From JACQGD01 sp045628725 (GTDB lineage Bacteria > Patescibacteriota > Saccharimonadia > Saccharimonadales > Saccharimonadaceae), in contig JAZQPT010000034.1 of assembly GCA_045628725.1 (NCBI GenBank), forward strand, positions 1 to 23,733: a DNA stretch of 23,733 nt, given 5' to 3'. Shown here one piece after another: positions 16,063 through 23,385 of the stretch. The stretch's first letter is position 1, and each line of letters opens with the position of its first letter. The position numbers and the translations under genes were made by a program. A model generated the notes under the pieces. It was not told where the DNA came from and did no database searches. It worked only from the letters and a program-made list of their open reading frames with translations.

Positions 16063-17418
16063 TTATTTCTGGAGGTAATCGATAAGTGCTTGACGCAAGT
16101 CACCGACCCCTTTGATAAATGTATTTTTGTTCCCGTATTTAGGAGCAATCGCTTGTTTAAATCCAAGCTTTTTCGCTTCTGCGACACGGCGATCAGCGCT
16201 TAGTACACTTCGAACTTCGCCGCCGAGTCCAATCTCGCCAAAGACAACAATTCCGTCATCAATCCGACGACCTGCACTAGCACTAGCGATAGCCATGCAC
16301 ACTGCGAGATCAGCTGCTGGATCAGATAATTTTAGGCCGCCGACGACATTTACATAGATGTCTTTGTCTGATAAATTCAGTTTTGTTCGCCGCTCTAATA
16401 CGGCGATGAGAAGATTCAGGCGGTTTAAGTCAAATCCACTAGCTGTACGTTTAGGATAACCGAAACTCGTCGGATTGACAAGTGCCTGAATCTCGACAAG
16501 CAGCGGACGCGTGCCCTCGAGCGTTGCCATTACCACTGAACCATCGGCGTTTTGTCGCTCTGCAAGTAGTGCGGCTGAGGGATTCTCTACGACCTGCAAG
16601 CCGCTTTCGTTCATCTCAAAGATCGCCGCTTCCGCCGTACTTCCAAATCGGTTTTTCACCGCACGTACTACTTTGAAACCGCCATATCTGTCGCCTTCAA
16701 ATTGCAGCACGACGTCAACTAAGTGCTCGAGCACCTTTGGTCCTGCAATAGAACCTTCTTTTGTTACGTGCCCCACCAACACAACAGCAGCACCCGCTTC
16801 TTTTGCAGCACGTATCACGACGTTGCTACTGTTTGTAATTTGACTGACACTACCCGGAGCGCTGGTAATTTCGTCCAGACTCAATGTTTGAATTGAATCT
16901 ATAATGACTAGTTTATATTGACCGCTTCGGATTGTTGCAGCGATATCATCAGCGCTCGTGCTCGCTACAAAACTAAGTTGCTTTGATGTATGCGCGCCAA
17001 GTCGTTCAGAGCGCAGTTTCACTTGACTAGCTGACTCCTCGCCACTTGCATACAATACCGGCTCTGTCTGAGCAATATGCGATGTCACCTGCAGCAGTAA
17101 TGTACTTTTTCCGATGCCCGGCTGACCAGCTAGCAACACGACTCCTCCGGGTAATATTCCGCCGCCCAGGACAACGTCAAGATCAGCAATACCTGTCGAC
17201 AGACGCTCGGTGCTTGCGTCGTTATCGATCGACTGCATCGTCTGCGGAGTAAGTATACGACCGGTTGACGCGCTTTTAGCGACAGCTGATTTCCCGGTAC
17301 TGGTCGGCGCTTGCTCAACAAGCGTATTCCATTCTCCGCAGTTTTCACAGCGACCCGTCCATTTAGTCGTTGTAGCGCCACAGTTTTGACATACAAATTG
17401 AGTTCGTGACTTTACCAT
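16063..17418 (-). CDS. radA: DNA repair protein RadA (Sms)
   Basis: A 451-residue RadA of normal length, a RecA-like ATPase and branch-migration helicase in recombinational repair. It has the N-terminal zinc finger (C10, C13, C24, C27), Walker A GQPGIGKST (98-106), the RadA-specific KNRFG motif (255-259) and a C-terminal Lon-protease-like domain (about 290-450) that forms the hexamer scaffold. The gene starts 16 bases after the HExxH protein gene in the clpC operon. A TATACT sequence eight bases before the ATG and the absence of a Shine-Dalgarno suggest that an extra leaderless transcript may also start here. Confidence 0.96.
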   Translation of the reverse strand: MVKSRTQFVCQNCGATTTKWTGRCENCGEWNTLVEQAPTSTGKSAVAKSASTGRILTPQTMQSIDNDASTERLSTGIADLDVVLGGGILPGGVVLLAGQPGIGKSTLLLQVTSHIAQTEPVLYASGEESASQVKLRSERLGAHTSKQLSFVASTSADDIAATIRSGQYKLVIIDSIQTLSLDEITSAPGSVSQITNSSNVVIRAAKEAGAAVVLVGHVTKEGSIAGPKVLEHLVDVVLQFEGDRYGGFKVVRAVKNRFGSTAEAAIFEMNESGLQVVENPSAALLAERQNADGSVVMATLEGTRPLLVEIQALVNPTSFGYPKRTASGFDLNRLNLLIAVLERRTKLNLSDKDIYVNVVGGLKLSDPAADLAVCMAIASASAGRRIDDGIVVFGEIGLGGEVRSVLSADRRVAEAKKLGFKQAIAPKYGNKNTFIKGVGDLRQALIDYLQK

Positions 17419-17426
17419 ATATACTT

Positions 17427-17432
17427 AGTATA
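17427..17432 (-). promoter_or_regulatory. Possible internal -10 box before radA
   Basis: TATACT on the minus strand, eight bases before the radA ATG. It matches the -10-to-ATG spacing of other likely leaderless genes here, but there is no -35 and the region is A/T-rich. Confidence 0.25.
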
Positions 17433-17434
17433 TC

Positions 17435-18436
17435 TTATACGCTGGGCGTTGGCGCCAACTTACTGTCCATACTTTTATACAGTTCGTTTGACGAAGCAGC
17501 GGCTTCATTATACTCTTTGCGAATTTGCTCATATCTTGCAGTGTCACTACGAATCGCGTCACTCTGTGATCTTAGACTGTTTGTCCTGCGAGTGATGTCG
17601 TTATACAGACGGTCAAATTCCGCTTGCGAACTGATACTTTTGTTGTCAACGCGACTCTTCAGCGCAGCAATATCCGCATTTAGTGCGCCGACTGCGGCAT
17701 TATGGTTTTTTGTATCCGCCTCTATTTTTGGACCTAAAGTCTTTAGTTCTGCCAATAATGTACCTGATTTCACCTTTAGATTTGCGAATATTTTTGCGTA
17801 ACTATTATGAAGCGTCACAACACTGCCGCGATTAGCAAAATATTTAGCATAGTGCGATTCTAACTGTGGATCAATGTTTGCATATTCGGTAGCAATAATC
17901 GAATGTAGCTCATTGTACTTTTCGCCGGCTTCGTGTTTAGCATAAAACGCCATGCGCTCATTCAGTTCACTATTATCTTTTATCTTTCGATACTCATTTT
18001 CTAGTAGCGTGTCGACTACCTGTTTTTCCTCGTCGCTCATCCGCTGATATACAGCGTGAAGCATCTCGTGGGCCGCAGTCACCTCTTTGATACCACTTAG
18101 TTGTGCGTCCGTAACACCGTAAACAAATATACGGTTATTAGCGTAGCAGCCAAGTATCGCGCTATTTGCTTCTTTTCGCTGACAGTACTGATTAAAATCC
18201 GAGGCGTTAGCAACAATCGGTTTTGCAGAATAAAAATAGAATTTACCTTGATCAGTAAGCGTCGTACGAGCTGAAATCTGTTCAATCTCTGTCGTCGGCG
18301 CATACTCACGAAAAGCTATCCAGTCTACGACGTACTGTTTGTTCAGCCATAAAAATAGCGATGCGCCAATCAGCACCAGGCTCGTTAGTAGCCCGACGAC
18401 CGACCCTATACTACCGAGTGACTTCGTGCGTGACAT
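17435..18436 (-). CDS. Membrane-anchored HExxH putative metalloprotease with coiled coil
   Basis: 333 residues from the ATG at 18436 (the frame extends to a GTG at 18451, but the AAAGGTG site overlaps that GTG and lies about 12 bases before the ATG). Numbering from the GTG, one membrane anchor spans about 13-37. A globular outer domain follows with two cysteines (C90, C102) that could pair. The zinc-metalloprotease motif HEMLH (128-132) sits in TAAHEMLHAVY. A conserved-looking ELHSIIATEYANIDP.LE.HYAKYF segment (181-205) may supply the third ligand. The rest is a long coiled coil (about 220-330). I do not recognise the family. The start lies inside the clpC end (26-base overlap), so it is co-translated with clpC and may share a protein-quality-control role; that is inference. 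Confidence 0.75.
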   Translation of the reverse strand: MSRTKSLGSIGSVVGLLTSLVLIGASLFLWLNKQYVVDWIAFREYAPTTEIEQISARTTLTDQGKFYFYSAKPIVANASDFNQYCQRKEANSAILGCYANNRIFVYGVTDAQLSGIKEVTAAHEMLHAVYQRMSDEEKQVVDTLLENEYRKIKDNSELNERMAFYAKHEAGEKYNELHSIIATEYANIDPQLESHYAKYFANRGSVVTLHNSYAKIFANLKVKSGTLLAELKTLGPKIEADTKNHNAAVGALNADIAALKSRVDNKSISSQAEFDRLYNDITRRTNSLRSQSDAIRSDTARYEQIRKEYNEAAASSNELYKSMDSKLAPTPSV

Positions 18437-20894
18437 CAACTGTAATTTCACCTTTTGTCGCCCCCACCATCAGAACGCTTCCTTTTTCATATTCTTCTGA
18501 GAGTATACCATCAGCTAACGGATGCTCCAGTTCGTCCTGGATTGCACGGCGTAGTGGACGAGCGCCAAACTTTTCGTCAAAGCCTTTGTTAATCAGATGC
18601 TTTTTAGCACTTGGTTTGATTGTTAAATGCAACCCCTTACGTACAATCCGCGACTGTAATTCTTCGATCATATTGTCAAAAATCTTGCCAACTTGTTTTT
18701 TAGTCAGCGCACGGAATGTGACGATAGCGTCAAATCGGTTGATCAGCTCAGGTCGCATCATTTTACCTAACGCTTCGCGCGCCGCTTCGGCATTTTCGGC
18801 ATGGGCAATATCTAATTTCTTTTGATCAGATTTCGTTACAACATGGAATCCAAGTGACGATTCCTTCATCATCTTGTCTGCGCCTAGATTACTCGTCAGG
18901 ATGATGATGGCATTGCTAAAATCAACCTTTCGGCCTTTAGCATCGGTCAAACTACCGTCTTCTAGTAACTGCAATAAAATCTGAAATACTTCCGGATGTG
19001 CTTTCTCTATTTCGTCAAACAATACCACGCTATAGGGCTGTCGACGTATTTTATCAGTTAACTGACCACCGTCTTCGTAACCGACGTAGCCAGCTGGCGC
19101 ACCAAGCAGTCGCGACGTATTGTGTCGTTCGCCAAATTCACTCATGTCGATTTTTATCAGCGCATCGTCACTGCCAAACACTTCTCGCGCTAATACCTTT
19201 GCAAGCTCTGTCTTGCCGACCCCAGTTGGCCCCATGAATACAAATGATCCAATTGGGCGCTTACTGCTTGCAACGCCGCTACGGCTACGGCGAATGGATC
19301 GAGCGACTTTCTCTACCGCTTCGTCCTGGCCGACGATGTATTTGCTTAAGTGCTTTTCTAGGGTTCGTAGCAGTTTTGCCTCTGATTTTTGTACGCGCTT
19401 AACAGGAATTCCCGTCATCGTAGCGATTGCGTGCGCTATGTCTTCGTCCGTTAACTCAACAGGACTTTTCAGTTCGTACGCCTCTTTCGTCTCGTCTAAT
19501 TTCGTCATGATTTGACTAATTCGAGTTTTGTACAGTGCAGCACGCTCATAATCTTCGCTCGCCACCGCTTCGTCCATTTTTTCATTCAGGTTTTTTAACT
19601 GCTTTGTAAAATCGCGAACTTTACTTGGCTTGCGTCCGGTTTTTACTCGTACTAACGCCGCAGCCTCGTCAATAACATCAATTGCTTTGTCGGGCATAAA
19701 TCGCTCGCTGACGTAACGGTCTGCCATATATACTGCGTCTTCAAGCACCGCATCGTTCATTCTTACGCCATGATGTTTTTCATAGTAGCTGCGAAGACCT
19801 TTGATAATTGCGATTGTATCTCGCAGATTTGGCTCTGGTACGACTATCGTCTGGAATCGACGCTCAAGCGCGCTGTCCTTTTCGATGTGTTTACGATATT
19901 CGTCGAGCGTTGTCGCACCAATCATATGCAGCTCACCGCGGGCTAGTGCGGGCTTTAGCATATTCGCAGCATCTAACGCGCCTTCGGCAGCGCCTGCACC
20001 GACAAGTAAGTGCAGTTCATCGATAAAGATAATAATATTCTTTTGGGATTGAACGGCATCGACGACCTTTTTCAGTCGTTCTTCAAATTCACCTCGGTAT
20101 TTCGTACCAGCAATCATTGCCGCTAGGTCGAGCTGAATTACACGCTTATCAAGCAAGTAATCGGGCACATCCTCTGTAGCAATCCGCTGTGCCAGACCTT
20201 CGACGATTGCCGTCTTGCCAACCCCAGGCTCACCAATCAGTACAGGGTTATTTTTGGTTCGACGACTAAGAATAGTAATCATACGTTCCTGCTGTGCATC
20301 GCGGCCGATCACAGGGTCGAGCTGACCGTTCTTGGCGCGTGCAGTCAAATCAGTTCCGTAGGTTTCAAGTGGCCCTTTTGGACCGGTTTTTTTACCAGTA
20401 CGTCCACCGGCAGCACCGACGACTTCTTGGTAGTCGCTACTTTGACGGTCAAAGTACTCTTCTAGATCCGACGTAACGTTGCTCACTTCGATATTCATGT
20501 CACGCAGTAATACCGTGGCGCGTGCGTTTTTTTGACTAAGAATACTATAGAGGATATGCTCAGTGCCAAGGAAATCTTGGTTAAATTCCTGCGCGACTTC
20601 CCAGCTCATTTTGAGGGTGAGTTTTGCAGTTTCAGAGAGTCCTTTTGCGCCAGTACTGACAACGAGTGTTCGAGGAGTGAGATTAAGAGCAAGTTCAGCA
20701 CGATCGAGGGTCACACCGGCGTCAGCAAGAACTTTTGCGCCAACAGACGACCCTTGGGCTAAAACGCCCAATAGCAAATGCTCCGTGCCAATATAGGCAC
20801 TTCCATAGCCGCGCGCGATCGCGTCGGCGTGCTGCAAACTTGTCCGAGCATTGTCGGTCAAGTGCGAGACAAATTCTGCGAAATCATCAGGCAT
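18411..20894 (-). CDS. clpC: ATP-dependent protease ATPase subunit ClpC
   Basis: An 827-residue Hsp100 unfoldase that feeds proteins into ClpP. It has the double Clp-N repeat (about 3-145), AAA-1 with Walker A GEPGVGKT (221-228), a UVR motif in the short middle domain (about 436-465) typical of ClpC, and AAA-2 with Walker A GPTGVGKT (555-562). The LGF loop (681-683) matches the ClpP-docking (L/I/V)GF motif, followed by the D2-small domain. Length and order are normal. The ATG has only a distant GAGAGG about 15 bases upstream, and an in-frame TGA rules out an earlier start. A CIRCE operator overlaps the promoter, so HrcA heat-shock control is expected. No clpP or mcsAB is in this window. Confidence 0.97.
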   Translation of the reverse strand: MPDDFAEFVSHLTDNARTSLQHADAIARGYGSAYIGTEHLLLGVLAQGSSVGAKVLADAGVTLDRAELALNLTPRTLVVSTGAKGLSETAKLTLKMSWEVAQEFNQDFLGTEHILYSILSQKNARATVLLRDMNIEVSNVTSDLEEYFDRQSSDYQEVVGAAGGRTGKKTGPKGPLETYGTDLTARAKNGQLDPVIGRDAQQERMITILSRRTKNNPVLIGEPGVGKTAIVEGLAQRIATEDVPDYLLDKRVIQLDLAAMIAGTKYRGEFEERLKKVVDAVQSQKNIIIFIDELHLLVGAGAAEGALDAANMLKPALARGELHMIGATTLDEYRKHIEKDSALERRFQTIVVPEPNLRDTIAIIKGLRSYYEKHHGVRMNDAVLEDAVYMADRYVSERFMPDKAIDVIDEAAALVRVKTGRKPSKVRDFTKQLKNLNEKMDEAVASEDYERAALYKTRISQIMTKLDETKEAYELKSPVELTDEDIAHAIATMTGIPVKRVQKSEAKLLRTLEKHLSKYIVGQDEAVEKVARSIRRSRSGVASSKRPIGSFVFMGPTGVGKTELAKVLAREVFGSDDALIKIDMSEFGERHNTSRLLGAPAGYVGYEDGGQLTDKIRRQPYSVVLFDEIEKAHPEVFQILLQLLEDGSLTDAKGRKVDFSNAIIILTSNLGADKMMKESSLGFHVVTKSDQKKLDIAHAENAEAAREALGKMMRPELINRFDAIVTFRALTKKQVGKIFDNMIEELQSRIVRKGLHLTIKPSAKKHLINKGFDEKFGARPLRRAIQDELEHPLADGILSEEYEKGSVLMVGATKGEITVDVTHEVTR

Positions 20895-20961
20895 AATACT
20901 ATTATCAATCCTCTCTTATTAAGACGCAAGCTTTTTAAGGCTTTTTGTCACTTACTATATC

Positions 20962-20990
20962 TAGTATAGAGAATATTAGCACTCAGGTCA
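20962..20990 (-). promoter_or_regulatory. clpC operon promoter
   Basis: On the minus strand TTGACC lies in the CIRCE spacer (20985-20990), followed after 17 bases by TATACT (20962-20967). HrcA bound to CIRCE would cover the -35 directly. Confidence 0.75.
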
Positions 20991-21002
20991 AGAGAGTGCT
21001 AA
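20976..21002. promoter_or_regulatory. CIRCE operator (HrcA binding site)
   Basis: TTAGCACTC (20976-20984), nine bases, GAGTGCTAA (20994-21002): an exact match to the CIRCE consensus TTAGCACTC-N9-GAGTGCTAA. HrcA is known to repress heat-shock genes through this element. It overlaps the clpC -35 and ends 16 bases before the -35 of the divergent gene. Confidence 0.95.
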
Positions 21003-21018
21003 TATACTTTTCAATAGA

Positions 21019-21047
21019 TTGACTTTTAGTATAAATTAATGTATAAT
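21019..21047 (+). promoter_or_regulatory. Promoter of the Nfu-N-like acidic protein gene
   Basis: TTGACT (21019-21024), 17 bases, TATAAT (21042-21047): a near-consensus sigma70 promoter. The predicted leader is about 50 bases and carries AAGGAG just before the ATG. Confidence 0.8.
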
Positions 21048-21103
21048 ATGTGTATGGTTCCTCGAACATCGGGCGCCAGTACACTCACATCAGAAGGAGC
21101 GTC

Positions 21104-21655
21104 ATGAAAATCTCCATCATCATCAAGCGTCACCGCAACACAAGGTTCTCCACCTATCAGCTGTCCGGTGAGTCCTTCACGGCCAGTGAAGCGACATTCC
21201 GACTGCGATGCGACGACGGGGTGCTTTTGTACTCACAGGGGTCTTTGAGATTCACCGACGAGAACATGGAACAACTCGACGCGCGTGCAGTTCAGCTTGC
21301 AACGGCCCTGTTCGCATTACCGGGTGTCGTCAACGACGAGTTCGACAACACGGGAGTCGTCATCAAGAAAGACGAGATGACCGTCACTCGCGATTCGTCC
21401 GCGACAACCGACGAACAACTGGAAGCGCGGATCATCGAAGTCATAGCTAACCTGCTGGGAATCGCCGCGAGCGAAATCGAATGGGCCGTCGATGACCACG
21501 AGCAGTCAGAAGAGTTCTGCCACAAGTTGGACGTTTCGGCCCAAGAAGGCCTAGACGACGGACTCTTCGATGATTTTGGTGATCTTTCCTACCTTGGCGT
21601 TTCTGGCGATCTTGATGACGTCGGACACTTCGAGACCGGCTACCGCCCTTTCTGA
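21104..21655 (+). CDS. Acidic protein with Nfu-N-like domain
   Basis: 183 residues from the ATG at 21104, chosen because AAGGAG lies six bases upstream; the frame runs further upstream but without a ribosome-binding site. Residues about 38-118 resemble the N-terminal domain of Nfu/NifU-type iron-sulfur scaffolds: SLRF near 47-50, LATALFALPGV (65-75), an IKKDEMTVTRD strand (87-97), then a helix. This resemblance is by eye and moderate. The CxxC Nfu C-terminal domain is absent. The tail (130-175) is rich in Asp/Glu, and the first 30 residues are basic. Third codon positions are mostly G or C, unlike the neighbouring genes, which may mean transfer or strong expression. It diverges from clpC across the CIRCE site. 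Confidence 0.7.
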   Translation: MKISIIIKRHRNTRFSTYQLSGESFTASEATFRLRCDDGVLLYSQGSLRFTDENMEQLDARAVQLATALFALPGVVNDEFDNTGVVIKKDEMTVTRDSSATTDEQLEARIIEVIANLLGIAASEIEWAVDDHEQSEEFCHKLDVSAQEGLDDGLFDDFGDLSYLGVSGDLDDVGHFETGYRPF

Positions 21656-21662
21656 TGTCAAC

Positions 21663-21678
21663 TCTCCCCTAGGGGAGA
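21663..21678. repeat. 16-bp perfect palindrome
   Basis: TCTCCCCTAGGGGAGA lies just after the stop of the Nfu-N-like gene. It may help end or protect that plus-strand transcript. No T run follows on the plus strand. Confidence 0.5.
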
Positions 21679-21710
21679 AAAAGCCCCCGTGCGGTATATC
21701 CGCCGGGGGC
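21678..21710 (-). terminator. Intrinsic terminator of nusA, probably bidirectional
   Basis: A very stable stem (GCCCCCG/CGGGGGC outside, GCGG/CCGC inside, 21683-21710) is followed on the minus strand by five T residues (21678-21682). It lies 22 bases after the nusA stop and between convergent genes. On the plus strand a weaker T-rich stretch follows, so it may also act on the other gene. Confidence 0.8.
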
Positions 21711-21732
21711 TTCATCAATTTCTACAAGTATA

Positions 21733-22857
21733 TTATTCTTCGCTAGATTCCTCTACCGCATTCATCAAACTGTCTTCGATGTTCTTTTTTGGCTTTGGTT
21801 CAGCTGGCTTCTCAGCAAGCGCTGTCTCGATATCAAGCTCGTACCCAGTCAAGCGTGATGCTAGGCGTACGTTCTGTCCACCACGACCGATAGCAATAGA
21901 TTGCTGGTCTTCGTTTACAAACACGCGGGCACGCTTTTCTTTTTCGTCGATCTGTACCTGAGCTACTTCAGCTGGGCTAAGTGCGTTACGAATAAACTGT
22001 TCGTTGTTATCATCAAAAGTAATGATGTCGATCTTTTCCTGATCACCAATTTCGTTCATAACCGCCTGGACACGTGTTCCGTGACCACCAACGAATGTAC
22101 CGACTGGGTCAACGCCAGGAACAGTACTCGCAACCGCTAGTTTTGTTCGGCGACCGGCTTCACGGGCGATTGCCTTGATTTCAACAGCACCAGTTTCCAT
22201 TTCTGGAACTTCTTGGCGGAATAGGTATTCTACAAACGCTTCGTTGCCGCGGCTAAGGATTAGCTGTGGACCACGGTTGTCACGTTCGATATCTTTAATG
22301 AATACCTTGATACGGCTACCAATGCTATAGAATTCACCTTGGATTTGTTCGCTCTGAGGAATGATTCCTGTCGCTTTGCCAAGCTCTACACGTACAACAC
22401 GTGGCTCAACTCGCTGCACTGTTCCGTTTACTACAGTACCGATCTTGTCTTCGTACTCAGCAAGAACAACTTCGCGCTCTGCTTCACGTAGGCGCTGCAA
22501 TACAACCTGTTTTGCCGTCTGCGCTGCAACACGACCAAAGCTCGTTACTTCGAATTTATCTTCGACGATATCGCCGATAACTGCGTCTTCTTTGACCTTT
22601 TTAGCGTCTTCTAGGCTGACTTCAACAGCGTCACTACCAACAACTTCGACAACTTCACGCGAAACATACACTTCGGCAGTGCCTTTGTTTGTATCCAGAA
22701 CGGCACGCACTTCTTGGTCACGCTCACCATTGTCACGACGCCATGCAGCAGCGATCGCTTGTTCGATCACACTCATTACTGTCTCTTCGGGCAGGTTCTT
22801 TTCCTCTGCAATTGTACGAACAGCCAAAGTTAGCTGCTTAATATTAATATCATCCAT
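21733..22857 (-). CDS. nusA: Transcription termination/antitermination factor NusA
   Basis: 374 residues from the ATG at 22857, preceded by AAAGGA about eight bases upstream. The open frame continues upstream, but that stretch crosses the promoter and is not translated. NusA binds RNA polymerase and promotes pausing and hairpin termination. It has the N-terminal polymerase-binding domain (about 1-125), an S1 domain (about 130-200, with VVNGTVQRVEPRVVRVELG), then KH1 (VGTFVGGHGTRVQAV) and KH2 (AIGRGGQNVRLASRL). The C-terminus ends in an acidic tail, without the acidic repeats of enterobacterial NusA. No rimP or infB is next to it. Its leader holds a hairpin followed by six T residues. Confidence 0.96.
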   Translation of the reverse strand: MDDINIKQLTLAVRTIAEEKNLPEETVMSVIEQAIAAAWRRDNGERDQEVRAVLDTNKGTAEVYVSREVVEVVGSDAVEVSLEDAKKVKEDAVIGDIVEDKFEVTSFGRVAAQTAKQVVLQRLREAEREVVLAEYEDKIGTVVNGTVQRVEPRVVRVELGKATGIIPQSEQIQGEFYSIGSRIKVFIKDIERDNRGPQLILSRGNEAFVEYLFRQEVPEMETGAVEIKAIAREAGRRTKLAVASTVPGVDPVGTFVGGHGTRVQAVMNEIGDQEKIDIITFDDNNEQFIRNALSPAEVAQVQIDEKEKRARVFVNEDQQSIAIGRGGQNVRLASRLTGYELDIETALAEKPAEPKPKKNIEDSLMNAVEESSEE

Positions 22858-22878
22858 AGTATTTTTCCTTTCTTTATG

Positions 22879-22902
22879 AAAAAATCCGACCTGCTGGCCG
22901 GA
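22879..22902 (-). terminator. Intrinsic terminator in the nusA leader (probable attenuator)
   Basis: On the minus strand TCCGGCC and GGTCGGA pair around an AGCA loop (22885-22902) and run straight into six T residues (22879-22884). It lies between the nusA promoter and nusA start, and no upstream minus-strand gene exists that it could terminate. Confidence 0.7.
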
Positions 22903-22918
22903 ATAATGTACTAGTATC

Positions 22919-22947
22919 ATTATACATGACTGGTTTACTCTACGCAA
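22919..22947 (-). promoter_or_regulatory. nusA promoter
   Basis: TTGCGT (22942-22947), 17 bases, TATAAT (22919-22924) on the minus strand. The leader to the nusA ATG is about 55 bases. Confidence 0.75.
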
Positions 22948-22962
22948 GTATTCGGCTATGCT
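22934..22962 (+). promoter_or_regulatory. Promoter of the Nudix-HIT unit
   Basis: TTTACT (22934-22939), 17 bases, TATGCT (22957-22962). The predicted start falls at 22969, exactly on the A of the second in-frame ATG. It overlaps the -35 of the divergent nusA promoter. Confidence 0.5.
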
Positions 22963-22968
22963 ATGCGT

Positions 22969-23385
22969 ATGAATTTGCAAATCGGCGTCAAGGTAATCAT
23001 TCGAAACTCAAATAGTAAAATACTTTTTATTAAACGCACCAAACTTCTTCAAAACGAATCAGAGACATCGTGGGATATACCCGGGGGTCGAATCGAACCC
23101 GACGAAGCACTTGAGGTTGCACTCGCCCGCGAAGTATCAGAAGAACTCGGTATAGTAATCGAGGGAAATCCAATGCTTATAAATGCTCAGGATATTTTCG
23201 TATCGTCAAAAGACCTCCACGTCGTGCGGCTCACCTACCTTATAGACACAGAAATTAACCCGTCAGACATTCACCTCAGCGATGAACACCAAGGCATAGT
23301 GTGGCTTAGCCTTGAGGAAACAAACACGATCACTGTCGAACCATTCCTTAAACACACCCTCGAAAAATTACAGAACAATGCCTAG
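22969..23385 (+). CDS. Nudix hydrolase
   Basis: 138 residues from the ATG at 22969 (140 if the ATG at 22963 is used). I prefer 22969 because the predicted transcription start falls on it, giving a leaderless mRNA. The Nudix box is perfect: GRIEPDE...REVSEELGI fits Gx5Ex7REUxEExGU, the Mg2+-binding site for pyrophosphate hydrolysis of nucleoside diphosphate-linked compounds. It lies in a single Nudix domain of usual size, preceded by WDIPG. No signal peptide or extra domain is seen. The exact substrate cannot be inferred. The stop overlaps the next gene's start by eight bases, so the HIT protein is likely co-translated. Confidence 0.9.
   Translation: MNLQIGVKVIIRNSNSKILFIKRTKLLQNESETSWDIPGGRIEPDEALEVALAREVSEELGIVIEGNPMLINAQDIFVSSKDLHVVRLTYLIDTEINPSDIHLSDEHQGIVWLSLEETNTITVEPFLKHTLEKLQNNA

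Noticed and set aside
16047..16187. Upstream extension of the PIN-TRAM frame by 47 codons
   Set aside because: It lies largely inside the radA coding region in another frame; the ATG at 16046 has a Shine-Dalgarno and leads straight into the membrane helix.
17448..17459. Palindrome GTTGGCGCCAAC as an operator before radA
   Set aside because: It lies inside the last codons of the HExxH protein gene and encodes part of its C-terminus; there is no other support.
22858..22980. Upstream extension of the nusA reading frame by 41 codons
   Set aside because: It crosses the TATAAT promoter and leader hairpin, and the ATG at 22857 has a proper AAAGGA site.
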